9,566 nucleotides of DNA from Bacteroidetes bacterium SW_11_45_7 (lineage in GTDB: Bacteria > Bacteroidota > Bacteroidia > Chitinophagales > SW-11-45-7). Numbering within the stretch: position 1 is the stretch's first letter; every line of letters starts with the position of its first letter. Position numbers and translations under genes: made by a program. The notes under the pieces were generated by a model, which worked only from the letters and a program-made list of their open reading frames with translations, was not told where the DNA came from and did no database searches. The DNA lies in the NCBI GenBank assembly GCA_003022985.1, contig PXTV01000188.1:1-9566 (forward strand), written 5' to 3'. Positions 1 to 7,827 of the stretch are shown one piece after another.

Positions 1-856
<856 letters not shown>

Positions 857-867
857 TTACAAATCAA

Positions 868-883
868 TATTTCTCGAGTAATA
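868..883. repeat. Near-perfect 16-bp palindrome in the groS-groL spacer
   Basis: TATTTCTCGAGTAATA is self-complementary except for one T-T pair at 872/879. It sits in the 55-base spacer between the groS stop and the groL start. There is no loop and no following U-tract, so it is not a classical terminator. It could be a protein-binding dyad or chance in AT-rich DNA. No function is claimed. Confidence 0.35.
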
Positions 884-893
884 AAGGAGCGAA

Positions 894-1178
894 TTAGATA
901 ATGCCGTAGATATCGGCCTCTCTCATAATCAAGTAATCTTCCCCTTCAATGTTGACTTCTGTTCCGGAATACTTCCCGTAAAGGACTTTATCCCCTTGCT
1001 TAACAGTCATGGGCTCATCCTTTTTGCCATCACCAACTGCTACTACATCACCTTTTTGGGGCTTTTCCTTAGCTGTATCCGGGACGATGATGCCTCCCTT
1101 GGTTTCTTCCTCAGCGGGTTCTGGCTTAACGACCACGCGATCGGCCAGTGGTTGGAGTTTTACTTTTTGTGTTGCCAT
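894..1178 (-). CDS. groS: 10 kDa co-chaperonin GroES
   Basis: Heptameric lid of the GroEL chamber, acting in the cytoplasm. It has 94 residues, the normal family length. The start [20 protein letters not shown] carries the L-x-P-L-x-D-R-V-V-V signature. It is followed by the mobile loop [21 protein letters not shown], which contacts GroEL through the IIVP hydrophobic segment, and by the C-terminal strands [12 protein letters not shown] and [15 protein letters not shown]. It is the first gene of the groS-groL operon. The upstream DNA carries a sigma-54-like promoter element at 1233-1249 and no CIRCE inverted repeat. Nothing in the coding sequence is unusual. Confidence 0.98.
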   Translation of the reverse strand: MATQKVKLQPLADRVVVKPEPAEEETKGGIIVPDTAKEKPQKGDVVAVGDGKKDEPMTVKQGDKVLYGKYSGTEVNIEGEDYLIMREADIYGII

Positions 1179-1232
1179 AACATCTCATTTTTAATTGTTG
1201 ATAAAATCATGAATTCATTCCACCTAACTCTG

Positions 1233-1249
1233 TGCATTTCCTGTGCCAA
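1233..1249 (-). promoter_or_regulatory. Candidate sigma-54 (-24/-12) promoter of groS-groL
   Basis: Read on the minus strand the element is TTGGCACAGGAAATGCA. It matches the sigma-54 core consensus TTGGCAC-N5-TTGCA except for one base (A for T in the -12 box). The invariant GG (1247-1246) and GC (1235-1234) are separated by exactly 10 bases, the strict sigma-54 spacing. The predicted start of transcription is near 1222, giving a leader of about 44 bases before the groS ATG. A sigma-54 activator gene lies a few kilobases away at 4311-5579. The match and spacing are seen in the sequence; function is inferred. Confidence 0.6.
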
Positions 1250-1343
1250 CTTTGTAAGAAATGAAAACATACAAGGGAAGCAAGCCAATTTTACAGGACA
1301 AAGGGGATAGCGGGCGGTCATGCCTCTGACATTTTTGCAGGAT

Positions 1344-1357
1344 TTCTCGATTGAGAA
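1344..1357. promoter_or_regulatory. 14-bp dyad upstream of the groS promoter, possible activator site
   Basis: TTCTC-GATT-GAGAA is a perfect 5-bp inverted repeat around a 4-base centre. It lies about 122-135 bases upstream of the predicted sigma-54 start site, where enhancer-binding proteins usually bind. A dyad this short also occurs by chance, so the assignment is speculative. Confidence 0.25.
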
Positions 1358-1559
1358 GAAACATAAAACAAGCAATTACGTTAAAAGGGGAAAGATTGTT
1401 ATCCTAAATACCGATATATGCACAATGTCATGTCGGGTCATCGGGTAGATCAACTTGTGTCGAAAAACTACTTGCAGTTGAATTAAGCATCATGACATAA
1501 TGAGGCGAAAGACTTGAAGTGGTTGACTTAAAATTTTGCCAACAAATGCGATAGCTCTT

Positions 1560-2273
1560 ATGGAACAACTGAGTCCAAACTGGGTAACGGAAGGAAAAAT
1601 GGATTTTGAACACAAGAAGTATCTGCTTCTTGCTTACCTGAACCATGTTCAACGGCATTTTGAAGAGCAGGAACTTTATCCCTTCATGTCTGATCTGGTC
1701 TATCACTACAACAACTTGTTGACCATTCGCCATCAAAAAAAACAGGTCAAAGATCAATTCCCCGAGCAAATCAGTAAGATCGATTTACAAAACTTCAAGG
1801 TGGAATACGAAAAGATTCTGGAGGATGAGGATTATATGGAGGAACTTGAAAGTATATTGAACTTTGCCATTCCAAAGGTGCAGGAACATCTGGAAATAGG
1901 GAAAAACTTATACGAGGAAGTTGAAAGCAAACTGCGTATTTCTCCTGTGGGTATTGTGCCGTTGCGCCCTGAAGAGGGCTATCTCTTTGTTAAGGAAGGC
2001 GGTTCTAAGCAAGCTGAAGTTTATGAATACACGATTACCATTTTTGAACGATCTGATGAGAACTACCGTGGCATTAAGATGCAATATATCATGAGTAGTA
2101 CCATCGGGCTCGGCAACACATTTGAAAACCTGAAACAACAGTTGATCAAGAACGTGAAGAAACTACCCAACCCCGCCACTTACGTTGCTGAAAGCGAAAA
2201 ATCATACCCGTTTCACAAGACACTCATGCCCATCGTGAAACGTCAGCTAATGCGCTATATAGCAGCAGGATAA
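1560..2273 (+). CDS. Conserved-looking soluble protein of unknown function (237 aa)
   Basis: The ATG at 1560 gives MEQLSPNWVTEGKMDFEHKK. The same frame is open upstream to a TTG at 1536, but the ATG is the better start. There is no signal peptide or membrane segment. The first two thirds are rich in charged helical sequence (KKYLLLAYLNHVQRHFEEQE, and the stretch from about 85 to 145). The last third has alternating hydrophobic strands (EVYEYTITIFERSD, RGIKMQYIMSSTIG) and ends in a basic helix. I recognise the opening as resembling a hypothetical protein seen in Cytophagales, but no domain or activity can be named. It is divergent from groS and convergent with secG, so it is transcribed alone. 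It lacks a clear Shine-Dalgarno. Confidence 0.85.
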   Translation: MEQLSPNWVTEGKMDFEHKKYLLLAYLNHVQRHFEEQELYPFMSDLVYHYNNLLTIRHQKKQVKDQFPEQISKIDLQNFKVEYEKILEDEDYMEELESILNFAIPKVQEHLEIGKNLYEEVESKLRISPVGIVPLRPEEGYLFVKEGGSKQAEVYEYTITIFERSDENYRGIKMQYIMSSTIGLGNTFENLKQQLIKNVKKLPNPATYVAESEKSYPFHKTLMPIVKRQLMRYIAAG

Positions 2274-2282
2274 CTACCGGAC

Positions 2283-2312
2283 AAAAAAATACCCACCCTT
2301 TGCGGATGGGTA
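2283..2312 (-). terminator. Rho-independent terminator of the miaB-secG operon
   Basis: On the minus strand a 9-bp stem with one mismatch (arms 2304-2312 and 2290-2298, 5-base loop) is followed by seven consecutive T residues (complement of 2283-2289). It lies about 40 bases past the secG stop. On the plus strand the hairpin is not followed by a T-run, so it chiefly serves the leftward operon, although it sits just 10 bases past the stop of the convergent gene at 2273. Confidence 0.85.
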
Positions 2313-2352
2313 AGGCTATATCAAGTCATTTGTAACTTTGTTCTCCATCACA

Positions 2353-2769
2353 TTACTGACCACCGCCCGGCTGGCGTGAAGGTTGGCCACCGCCAGGTGC
2401 TTGGCCTCCTCCTGCACCGGCTCCTCCGCCACCTTGCCGTCCTCTTCCCTGAGGGGCTGCATCGTTTGGCACATTAGGAACAGCAGGCTGATCATTTATC
2501 TTATCCTCAATAGCTGACTTTTGTTGTTGTTCTCCGCCAACAGGCACAAAGGCAGCGGAGATCAGACTCAGTAAAAAAAGAGTAATAGCAAGTGTCCAGG
2601 TAGCCTTTTCCAGAAAATCGGTGGTTCGCTGCACACCCATAACCTGGCTGCCACCACCGCCACCGAAAGCAGACCCCATACCACCGCTCTCTTTCGGATT
2701 CTGGACGAGAACCACAAGCATGATGAGCAAGCAAACAATGATGATAAGAACTGTAATTAAGGCGTACAT
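2353..2769 (-). CDS. secG: Preprotein translocase subunit SecG
   Basis: Small inner-membrane partner of SecYE that assists SecA-driven protein export. Two membrane helices are visible, residues about 3-23 (ALITVLIIIVCLLIMLVVLV) and 58-77. They are separated by the diagnostic cytoplasmic loop VQNPKESGGMGSAFGGGGG and the TTDFLEKATW segment. A tail of about 60 residues follows (78-138), rich in Gln, Pro and Gly and ending in repeated GGGQ-like units. Bacteroidota SecG proteins often carry such low-complexity tails, but this makes the protein longer than the 110-residue E. coli form. The ATG lies 6 bases past the stop of the upstream gene, and secG is the last gene before the terminator. Confidence 0.95.
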   Translation of the reverse strand: MYALITVLIIIVCLLIMLVVLVQNPKESGGMGSAFGGGGGSQVMGVQRTTDFLEKATWTLAITLFLLSLISAAFVPVGGEQQQKSAIEDKINDQPAVPNVPNDAAPQGRGRQGGGGAGAGGGQAPGGGQPSRQPGGGQ

Positions 2770-2775
2770 AGGGAG

Positions 2776-3777
2776 CTATAAATTTTTCTTCAATTCGTTG
2801 ATCTTGTCTACAAAGTAACTACTTTTTTCTGGATATTTCAAACGCAGCTTTTCGTAGACAGCGATAGCTTTAACGTATTTCTTCTGGCTCTTGTAGATCT
2901 GGGCCAATGTTTGCGAGACAGCTTCATCGCTTTCTTCAACACTTTTTTCGGCTTGTTCGCTCACCTTTTCCATCTCATCCGGTGGGAGGGCTTCTTCGTG
3001 TTGATCCGTTTCTTCTTGATGCTCTTCAACTTTTTCTTGTTCCGATTCTTGTTGAAAGGGGGCCTGATCTTGCTGTTGCTTGCCTGTGCTATGTTGAGGA
3101 TTCTGCTGTTGTTTGAACAATGCCAGCCATTGGGTGAAGCTACGAGAGGCTTTTTCATCTTCTGCAATTTCTTCTCCGGCCCTGTCATCTGAGGTTTGGG
3201 GAGCAGGTCCTGGCTTTTCTTCTTGCTGATTGGCCCCCATTTGAGTTTCTTGATCCCGGGGGTTCAGCGTATCTTCCTTGTAATTGGATTTTTCAGGCTG
3301 TCCTTTCTTGCTCGATTCCTGAATAATCCCAAACTCCTTCATGAACCGGTGGTAGGCCTCAGCTTCTTCCATCGGAATGGATGGGCCAGCAACTTGTCCC
3401 TCCTGATCATTTGCCTCATCCTCTTGCCGGTCGTTGGATTCGCTACCTTTTGGCTCTTGTTTCTGCGCCTCCTTCGTTTCGTCACCCTCAACCCGCTCAA
3501 AACCGGGTTTTTCGTTCTCTCCCGGTTCTTGTGCAACGCCTTTTGGCAGCTCATTGATCAACGTAAACAACCGTTGTCTGTGCCCGGCACGCAAAGCTGT
3601 TTTTTGAAGCTGGCTATCAAAACCATCATGACCGGCCAGCTGGTATTTCTTGGTGAGCAGCAAATGGAACGTGGGCACCCAGGGATAACGCTGCACCAAT
3701 TGTTCGAGCGATACAATTGAACATTCCTCAATTCTGGAAGGATCATCGAGGAGCCTGAAAAGCGTTTCCTGTTCCAT
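2776..3777 (-). CDS. Low-complexity acidic protein with C-terminal TPR-like segment (333 aa)
   Basis: The ATG at 3777 gives MEQETLFRLLDDPSRIEECS and lies 2 bases past the lptE stop; an in-frame TTG at 3786 would overlap lptE. A folded-looking N-terminal region (about 1-80, with LEQLVQRYPWVPTFHLLLTKKY) is followed by some 200 residues dominated by Glu, Gln, Lys and Asp, likely disordered. Within it are two islands, EAEAYHRFMKEFGII (138-152) and SFTQWLALFKQQQ (213-225). The C-terminus (about 284-319) reads VSQTLAQIYKSQKKYVKAIAVYEKL and has the spacing of a tetratricopeptide repeat, a protein-interaction fold. No signal peptide is seen, so it is probably cytoplasmic. Its place between lptE and secG suggests an envelope-related role, but none can be named. 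Confidence 0.9.
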   Translation of the reverse strand: MEQETLFRLLDDPSRIEECSIVSLEQLVQRYPWVPTFHLLLTKKYQLAGHDGFDSQLQKTALRAGHRQRLFTLINELPKGVAQEPGENEKPGFERVEGDETKEAQKQEPKGSESNDRQEDEANDQEGQVAGPSIPMEEAEAYHRFMKEFGIIQESSKKGQPEKSNYKEDTLNPRDQETQMGANQQEEKPGPAPQTSDDRAGEEIAEDEKASRSFTQWLALFKQQQNPQHSTGKQQQDQAPFQQESEQEKVEEHQEETDQHEEALPPDEMEKVSEQAEKSVEESDEAVSQTLAQIYKSQKKYVKAIAVYEKLRLKYPEKSSYFVDKINELKKNL

Positions 3778-3779
3778 GA

Positions 3780-4280
3780 TTACCAATTGACAAGGGCCTC
3801 GTTGAAAATATCAGTGACCAGTTGATCATTGATCTCTTCAACAAGCTGATCCTCAACATTACTTAAACTTTGCTTGCTTTCATAACTGGCGTATTGTGAA
3901 AAACTTTTATTCCATTTTTTGTCCTCTATACTATTCGTGTAACTCACCTCCACTGTGATTGTCAACTGATTTCTTGCAGTGGTTTGATTGCCGGTTGGCG
4001 ATTTCGATTCGATATTCCAATTGGTAATGGAACCCTGAAAATCAATATCTCCATTGCGATCGACAAGGGTCAGATCGGTCTCGGATACAAATTTATCCTT
4101 GAGCGCTTCCGTAAATGATTGGCTTAAGCCGGCTGATCCACCACCCGATACATTGGGAAACTTCCCGATGGAAACGGTTTCAACTTCGGGCGAAATGGAT
4201 GCACCGGTAAAGGAGTAAAACCCGCAGGAAGCATTTCCCAAAAGAAAACAGAGGAACAGGATGGAAATGAGGTGTCGCAA
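3780..4280 (-). CDS. lptE: LptE-family LPS-assembly lipoprotein
   Basis: Outer-membrane lipoprotein that plugs and stabilises the LptD translocon delivering LPS to the cell surface. The 166-residue product starts with a hydrophobic signal peptide (LISILFLCFLLG) and a lipobox with lipidated C19 (N-A-S-C), followed by GFYSFTGASISPEVETVSIG, characteristic of Bacteroidota LptE. The rest alternates strands and helices as expected for the family (TITVEVSYTNSIEDKKWNKS, then QLVEEINDQLVTDIFNEALV). The start codon is TTG: there is no ATG or GTG in frame between the stop codons at 4308-4313 and the lipobox. It lies 30 bases downstream of the sigma-54 regulator gene, in the same frame, and 2 bases before the next gene. 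Confidence 0.9.
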   Translation of the reverse strand: MRHLISILFLCFLLGNASCGFYSFTGASISPEVETVSIGKFPNVSGGGSAGLSQSFTEALKDKFVSETDLTLVDRNGDIDFQGSITNWNIESKSPTGNQTTARNQLTITVEVSYTNSIEDKKWNKSFSQYASYESKQSLSNVEDQLVEEINDQLVTDIFNEALVNW

Positions 4281-4310
4281 ATAGGGATAAATCTTGAGTT
4301 TTACGCCTTA

Positions 4311-5579
4311 TTATTCGGCAATGCCGTACTCCTTAATCTTGCGGTAGAGGGTTCGTTCGGAAATACCCAGTTCGTTGGCAGCAGCTTTGCGCTTCTGCTT
4401 GTGCTTTGCCAATGCCTTGGTGATCATTTCCTTTTCCATTTCAGCCAAAGAAAGCGTAGCTGATTGCTCCTCCTGATCTGACGTTGCTTCTTCCTCTTTT
4501 TCATGCTGCCCTTGTTTAATGACGATGGGCTCTCTGCCCTTTAATTCTGGCAGCCGCGTGTAGCCACTACCTTCCTGGTGATAATGTTGTTCATGACCAG
4601 TATGCTCATCCCCGCCTGTTTCGTAGTACTCGTTCATATCCTTTTGCTGGGTCAACTGGAACATGAAGCGCTTCAGGTCGTTCATGTCCTGCTTGAGGTC
4701 AAAAAGCACTTTATAGAGCATTTCCCTGTCGCCCATGTCGCTGTGCTTATAGCTCTCACCGTTTTCATCATTCACGAGGGCTGGTAATGTATTGCTTTTG
4801 AACTCGGGTAAATATTCAGCTAACTCCTCGGCTGAAACTACTTTATCCTTAGCCAGAACGGAAACCTGCTCGGCAACATTTTTCAATTGCCGGATATTAC
4901 CGGGCCAATGGTAGTTCTTGAGGAGCTCCCGGGCATCTTCATCGAGTTGAATGGCGCGCGTGTTGTGCTTGTCAGAAAAATCAATGGCAAACTTGCGGAA
5001 CAGCAGGTAGATATCTTCTTTGCGTTCGCGAAGGGGCGGCACATAAATGGGCACGGTATTCAGGCGGTAGTAAAGGTCCTCTCTGAACTTGTTCTTTTTA
5101 ATTTGCTCTTCAAGTTCGATATTGGAAGCAGCTACAACCCGTACATCCGTTGTTTGCACCTTTGAGGAACCCACCCGGATAAATTCACCGGATTCGAGGA
5201 TGCGCAGCAGGCGCGCTTGTGTGCCAAGCGGCAGTTCACCCACTTCATCCAGGAAGATCGTGCCACCATCCACGTATTCAAAATAGCCCTTTCTGGCCTC
5301 ATTAGCGCCTGTAAAAGCACCTTTTTCGTGGCCGAACAACTCCGAATCGATGGTCCCCTCCGGAATAGCGCCACAGTTAACCGCAATATGCGGATTGTGA
5401 CGCCTCTTACTGAGCTGGTGAATGATCTGGGAAAAGATCTCCTTTCCTACTCCGCTTTCGCCTGCAATAAGAATGGAAAGATCGGTAGGAGCTACTCGCT
5501 GGGCTACACTTATCGCATTATTGAGAGATTGTGCATTGCCTACAATGCCGAATCTTTGCTTGATCGATTGAATGTCCAT
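4311..5579 (-). CDS. Sigma-54-dependent AAA+ transcriptional activator with Fis-type HTH, no receiver domain
   Basis: Enhancer-binding activator that uses ATP hydrolysis to open sigma-54 promoter complexes. The AAA+ domain starts almost at the N-terminus: Walker A GESGVGKE (40-47), sigma-54-contacting GAFTGA (87-92), Walker B GGTIFLDE (105-112), sensor I VVAASN (148-153), arginine-finger region FREDLYYRLN (165-174) and sensor II WPGNIRQLKN (225-234). All key residues are present. A linker of about 115 residues (260-376) contains a His-rich stretch (325-335). The Fis-type helix-turn-helix ends the protein (about 379-420, RKAAANELGISERTLYRKIKEYG). No REC, GAF or PAS sensory domain precedes AAA+, so activity must be set by expression, the linker or a partner. 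It sits between miaB and lptE in a probable operon. Confidence 0.95.
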   Translation of the reverse strand: MDIQSIKQRFGIVGNAQSLNNAISVAQRVAPTDLSILIAGESGVGKEIFSQIIHQLSKRRHNPHIAVNCGAIPEGTIDSELFGHEKGAFTGANEARKGYFEYVDGGTIFLDEVGELPLGTQARLLRILESGEFIRVGSSKVQTTDVRVVAASNIELEEQIKKNKFREDLYYRLNTVPIYVPPLRERKEDIYLLFRKFAIDFSDKHNTRAIQLDEDARELLKNYHWPGNIRQLKNVAEQVSVLAKDKVVSAEELAEYLPEFKSNTLPALVNDENGESYKHSDMGDREMLYKVLFDLKQDMNDLKRFMFQLTQQKDMNEYYETGGDEHTGHEQHYHQEGSGYTRLPELKGREPIVIKQGQHEKEEEATSDQEEQSATLSLAEMEKEMITKALAKHKQKRKAAANELGISERTLYRKIKEYGIAE

Positions 5580-5588
5580 TCGCTATAT

Positions 5589-5594
5589 TCTCCT
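5589..5594 (-). promoter_or_regulatory. Shine-Dalgarno of the sigma-54 activator gene
   Basis: AGGAGA on the minus strand lies 9 bases before the ATG at 5579. It is the clearest ribosome-binding site in a window where most genes lack one, and it supports the chosen start. Confidence 0.55.
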
Positions 5595-5673
5595 GTCTGA
5601 TTCTATTACCGGCTACAATGCTTAGATGGCACTTTTCATCACATAAAAACTTTGTTTCTCAATCCCAAACGGC

Positions 5674-7146
5674 TTAAACAGCGTGGCCAATAAGCGTTGC
5701 TGACGTGCATTCATCAACTTTTACATCTACATAATCACCGGGCTGAAAATCGTGCTGCGGAAACACGATCATCTTATTCTGGCTGTTGCGCCCCCTCATT
5801 TGCTCGTTGGACTTTTTGGAATAGCCCTCAACCAGTACAGTAAATGTTTTACCAATGTCTTGTAAATTGCTTTCGTACCCGTGTTGATGCTGAAGCGATA
5901 TGATCTCCTGCAGCCGTCTCTTCTTGGTATCCTTATCAACGTTGTCGGTGTACTTTTTAGCGGCAAGCGTACCCGGACGTTCGGAGTAATTAAACATGTA
6001 CGCCATGTCGTAGCGAACCTTCTCCATCAGCGACAAGGTGTCCTGATGTTCCTCCTCCGTCTCATCACAGAAACCGCTAATAATATCCGAAGAAATGCCG
6101 CAGTCGGGAATGATTTCTTTGATCTTAGCCACTTTATCGAGGTACCACTCGCGCGAATAACCGCGGTTCATGAGATTGAGAATGCGCGTATTCCCCGATT
6201 GAACGGGCAGGTGAATATACTTGCATATGTTATCGTATTTGTTCATAACGTGCATCACATCTTCTGTAATATCTTTGGGATGTGACGTTGAGAAACGAAC
6301 CCGCAAGTCGGGGCTCACCTTAGCCGCTTTTTCCAAAAGGCCTGCAAAATCAACGCTTTGTGTTTTTTCCTCGTCCGTAAGGTTTTTGTACTCTTTTTTA
6401 GGGCCACCGCCAAACCAAAGGTAGGAGTCGACATTTTGGCCGAGTAACGTCACTTCTTTGTAACCGTGATCCACCAAGTACTGCGCTTCTGCAACGATGC
6501 TTTCCGGATTGCGGCTGCGCTCGCGCCCTCTTGTAAAAGGGACTACGCAGAAGGAACACATGTTATCGCAGCCCCGCATGATGGAAATGAAAGCGCTAAC
6601 ACCATTGCTGTCCAACCGCACCGGATTAATATCAGCATACGTTTCCTCGCGTGATAGCAGAACATTGACGCCTTTATCGCCCGTTTCCGCTTCGCGCACA
6701 AGAGAAGGAATGTCGCGATAGGCATCGGGCCCAACGACTAAATCCACCAACTTCTCCTCTTCCAGGAATTTGGATTTAAGGCGTTCGGCCATACAGCCCA
6801 ACACACCGATCTGAGCTTCCGGTTTTTGCTTTTTGATGGGCTGGAGCTGCTTCAGGCGCTGCCGCACGCGCTGTTCTGCATTTTCGCGAATGGAGCAGGT
6901 GTTAATCAGCAGGAGATCGGCTTCTTCTGAAGATTGAGTGGCACTGAAACCTTCGCCTGCAAGAATGGAGGCAACAATCTCGCTGTCGTTGAAATTCATC
7001 TGACAGCCATACGTCTCGATGTAGTACTTTTTGCCGCTATCCTGGCCCTTTTTCGATTGGACAAGATCTTCTGATAAGGCCTCACCTTGTTTATTGGCAT
7101 CGATGGTTTGATCCTGTAAATGCAAAACGCTTTGTGACTGACTCAT
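5674..7146 (-). CDS. miaB: tRNA (N6-isopentenyladenosine-37 C2) methylthiotransferase MiaB
   Basis: Radical-SAM enzyme that converts i6A37 to ms2i6A37 in tRNAs reading UNN codons, in the cytoplasm. The 490-residue product has all three domains. The N-terminal methylthiotransferase domain (about 40-145) carries the cluster cysteines C48 (ETYGCQMN), C84 (NTCSIRENA) and C118 (GVLGCMAER). The radical-SAM core has the CxxxCxxC motif [10 protein letters not shown] (C193, C197, C200) and downstream [17 protein letters not shown] and [11 protein letters not shown]. The C-terminal TRAM domain is at about 432-490. The first 38 residues are a polar extension not needed by the fold. It is probably the first gene of the leftward operon, with 94 bases before the next gene. 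The NTCSIRENA form and Cys set favour MiaB over RimO or MtaB. Confidence 0.96.
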   Translation of the reverse strand: MSQSQSVLHLQDQTIDANKQGEALSEDLVQSKKGQDSGKKYYIETYGCQMNFNDSEIVASILAGEGFSATQSSEEADLLLINTCSIRENAEQRVRQRLKQLQPIKKQKPEAQIGVLGCMAERLKSKFLEEEKLVDLVVGPDAYRDIPSLVREAETGDKGVNVLLSREETYADINPVRLDSNGVSAFISIMRGCDNMCSFCVVPFTRGRERSRNPESIVAEAQYLVDHGYKEVTLLGQNVDSYLWFGGGPKKEYKNLTDEEKTQSVDFAGLLEKAAKVSPDLRVRFSTSHPKDITEDVMHVMNKYDNICKYIHLPVQSGNTRILNLMNRGYSREWYLDKVAKIKEIIPDCGISSDIISGFCDETEEEHQDTLSLMEKVRYDMAYMFNYSERPGTLAAKKYTDNVDKDTKKRRLQEIISLQHQHGYESNLQDIGKTFTVLVEGYSKKSNEQMRGRNSQNKMIVFPQHDFQPGDYVDVKVDECTSATLIGHAV

Positions 7147-7361
7147 ACAACCTTTATTTGAATGGACAAAATAACGAAAATTCCCCTAAAATGACAGATT
7201 GACAGTCCTCAATCATCCCAACACAATTCGCTTGTCTATGATTTCCTTTTTGCCCTTCAGGTTCTACCAAAAGGAATTTTCCTCTTCATTTTTGATACTG
7301 GTCATTTTTGGGGGATAGAATAGAACAGCAAACATTCATTCATCAAATCACTTTTACCACT
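7147..7361. other. Divergent intergenic region between miaB and the small membrane protein gene
   Basis: AT-rich spacer of 215 bases that must contain the miaB operon promoter (leftward) and a rightward promoter. I could not find a clean Bacteroidota -33/-7 pair or a sigma-54 element on either strand. A TTG at 7308 extends the rightward frame by 18 codons, but the added residues look like read-through of non-coding DNA. Confidence 0.45.
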
Positions 7362-7740
7362 ATGCTATTTATTCTAACACTCATGGCTGCTCTATTGGCT
7401 TTAGTACTCAACATCCTCATGAATTACGTGCCCTTTCCCGCGGCCATAGGAATGGGATTTGCCTTGAGTCTTTTTATCGTTTTAGCCGGCTTGGGCGGTC
7501 ATTTATTAAAGTCCGCCATGTTCAAGAAAGAGCACATGAGCAAGCTGCGTTACGTAGGCGGCATTATTGTCATTGTTGTTCTCGGCTTTGCCTTTGATGG
7601 TTATCCGGATATGTGGACGGACAGTGAAAGCATCCGGCAAATGGTCTTTCTTGTTTGGCTCACTGTTCTTGGCATTTTTATCCTTTCGGATTCCTGTGCT
7701 CGATTACACGGAAGAAGAAGAAGAGGAACCCCAAGTGTAG
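7362..7740 (+). CDS. Small integral membrane protein of unknown function, 3' end probably frameshifted
   Basis: From the ATG at 7362 the frame encodes four hydrophobic segments: about residues 2-24, 28-49, 63-79 and 93-108, with short charged loops (KSAMFKKEHMSKLR, DGYPDMWTDSESIRQ). No known family is recognised. As read, the frame runs on to a TGA at 7808, through a basic Arg-rich stretch and straight across the terminator hairpin at 7754-7789, which is implausible. In the neighbouring frame, from about 7687, the DNA reads IPVLDYTEEEEEEPQV and stops at 7738-7740, just before the terminator. Removing one base from the CCTTT run at 7682-7686 joins the two, giving a protein of about 125 residues with an acidic tail. 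I infer a 1-base insertion, real or a sequencing error. Confidence 0.65.
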
Positions 7741-7753
7741 CACTATTTCCTCC

Positions 7754-7789
7754 AAAGGATGCTGATAACTTGTGCCAGCATCCTTTTTT
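7754..7789 (+). terminator. Rho-independent terminator
   Basis: A perfect 11-bp stem (arms 7754-7764 and 7776-7786, AAAGGATGCTG pairing with CAGCATCCTTT) with an 11-base loop runs into six T residues at 7784-7789. It ends the transcript of the small membrane protein gene and isolates it from the histidine kinase gene downstream. Its position is the main evidence that the membrane protein should stop at 7740. Confidence 0.88.
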
Positions 7790-7827
7790 GATCTCTTTCA
7801 CCGGTTGAGCTCAAGGATATAGTAATA

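Larger units (their letters stand above)
1179..1559. other. Divergent intergenic region between groS and the 237-aa protein gene
   Basis: This stretch of 381 bases separates groS (leftward) from the gene starting at 1560 (rightward). Short open frames exist on the minus strand (71 codons from 1375 and a 113-codon frame from 1769), but they resemble no family I recognise and overlap the real genes out of frame, so I treat the stretch as non-coding. It holds a sigma-54-type element (1233-1249), a 14-bp dyad (1344-1357), and an 8-bp inverted repeat with arms at 1425-1432 and 1491-1498. I found no CIRCE operator and no convincing Bacteroidota TTTG / TAnnTTTG housekeeping promoter for either gene. 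Confidence 0.6.

Noticed and set aside
996..1310. Plus-strand 104-codon open frame across groS
   Set aside because: It is antisense to groS, which is beyond doubt.
1160..1375. Minus-strand 71-codon open frame upstream of groS
   Set aside because: It overlaps the groS start out of frame, covers the promoter candidate and has no recognisable protein features.
1179..1535. Search for a CIRCE operator upstream of groS
   Set aside because: No TTAGCACTC-N9-GAGTGCTAA-like repeat is present on either strand.
1428..1769. Minus-strand 113-codon open frame opposite the 237-aa gene
   Set aside because: It is antisense to a better-supported gene and its sequence looks like a shadow translation.
3196..3720. 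Plus-strand 174-codon open frame rich in Phe and Leu
   Set aside because: It is the antisense of the Glu/Gln/Lys-rich region of the TPR protein; complementary codons produce Phe- and Leu-rich shadows.
5624..5645. TGGCAC on the plus strand upstream of the activator gene
   Set aside because: There is no GC at the required 10-base distance and the orientation is away from the activator gene.
7754..7786. CTGGCAC on the minus strand, resembling a sigma-54 -24 box
   Set aside because: The next GC is 12 bases away rather than 10, and the bases form the stem of a clear terminator.
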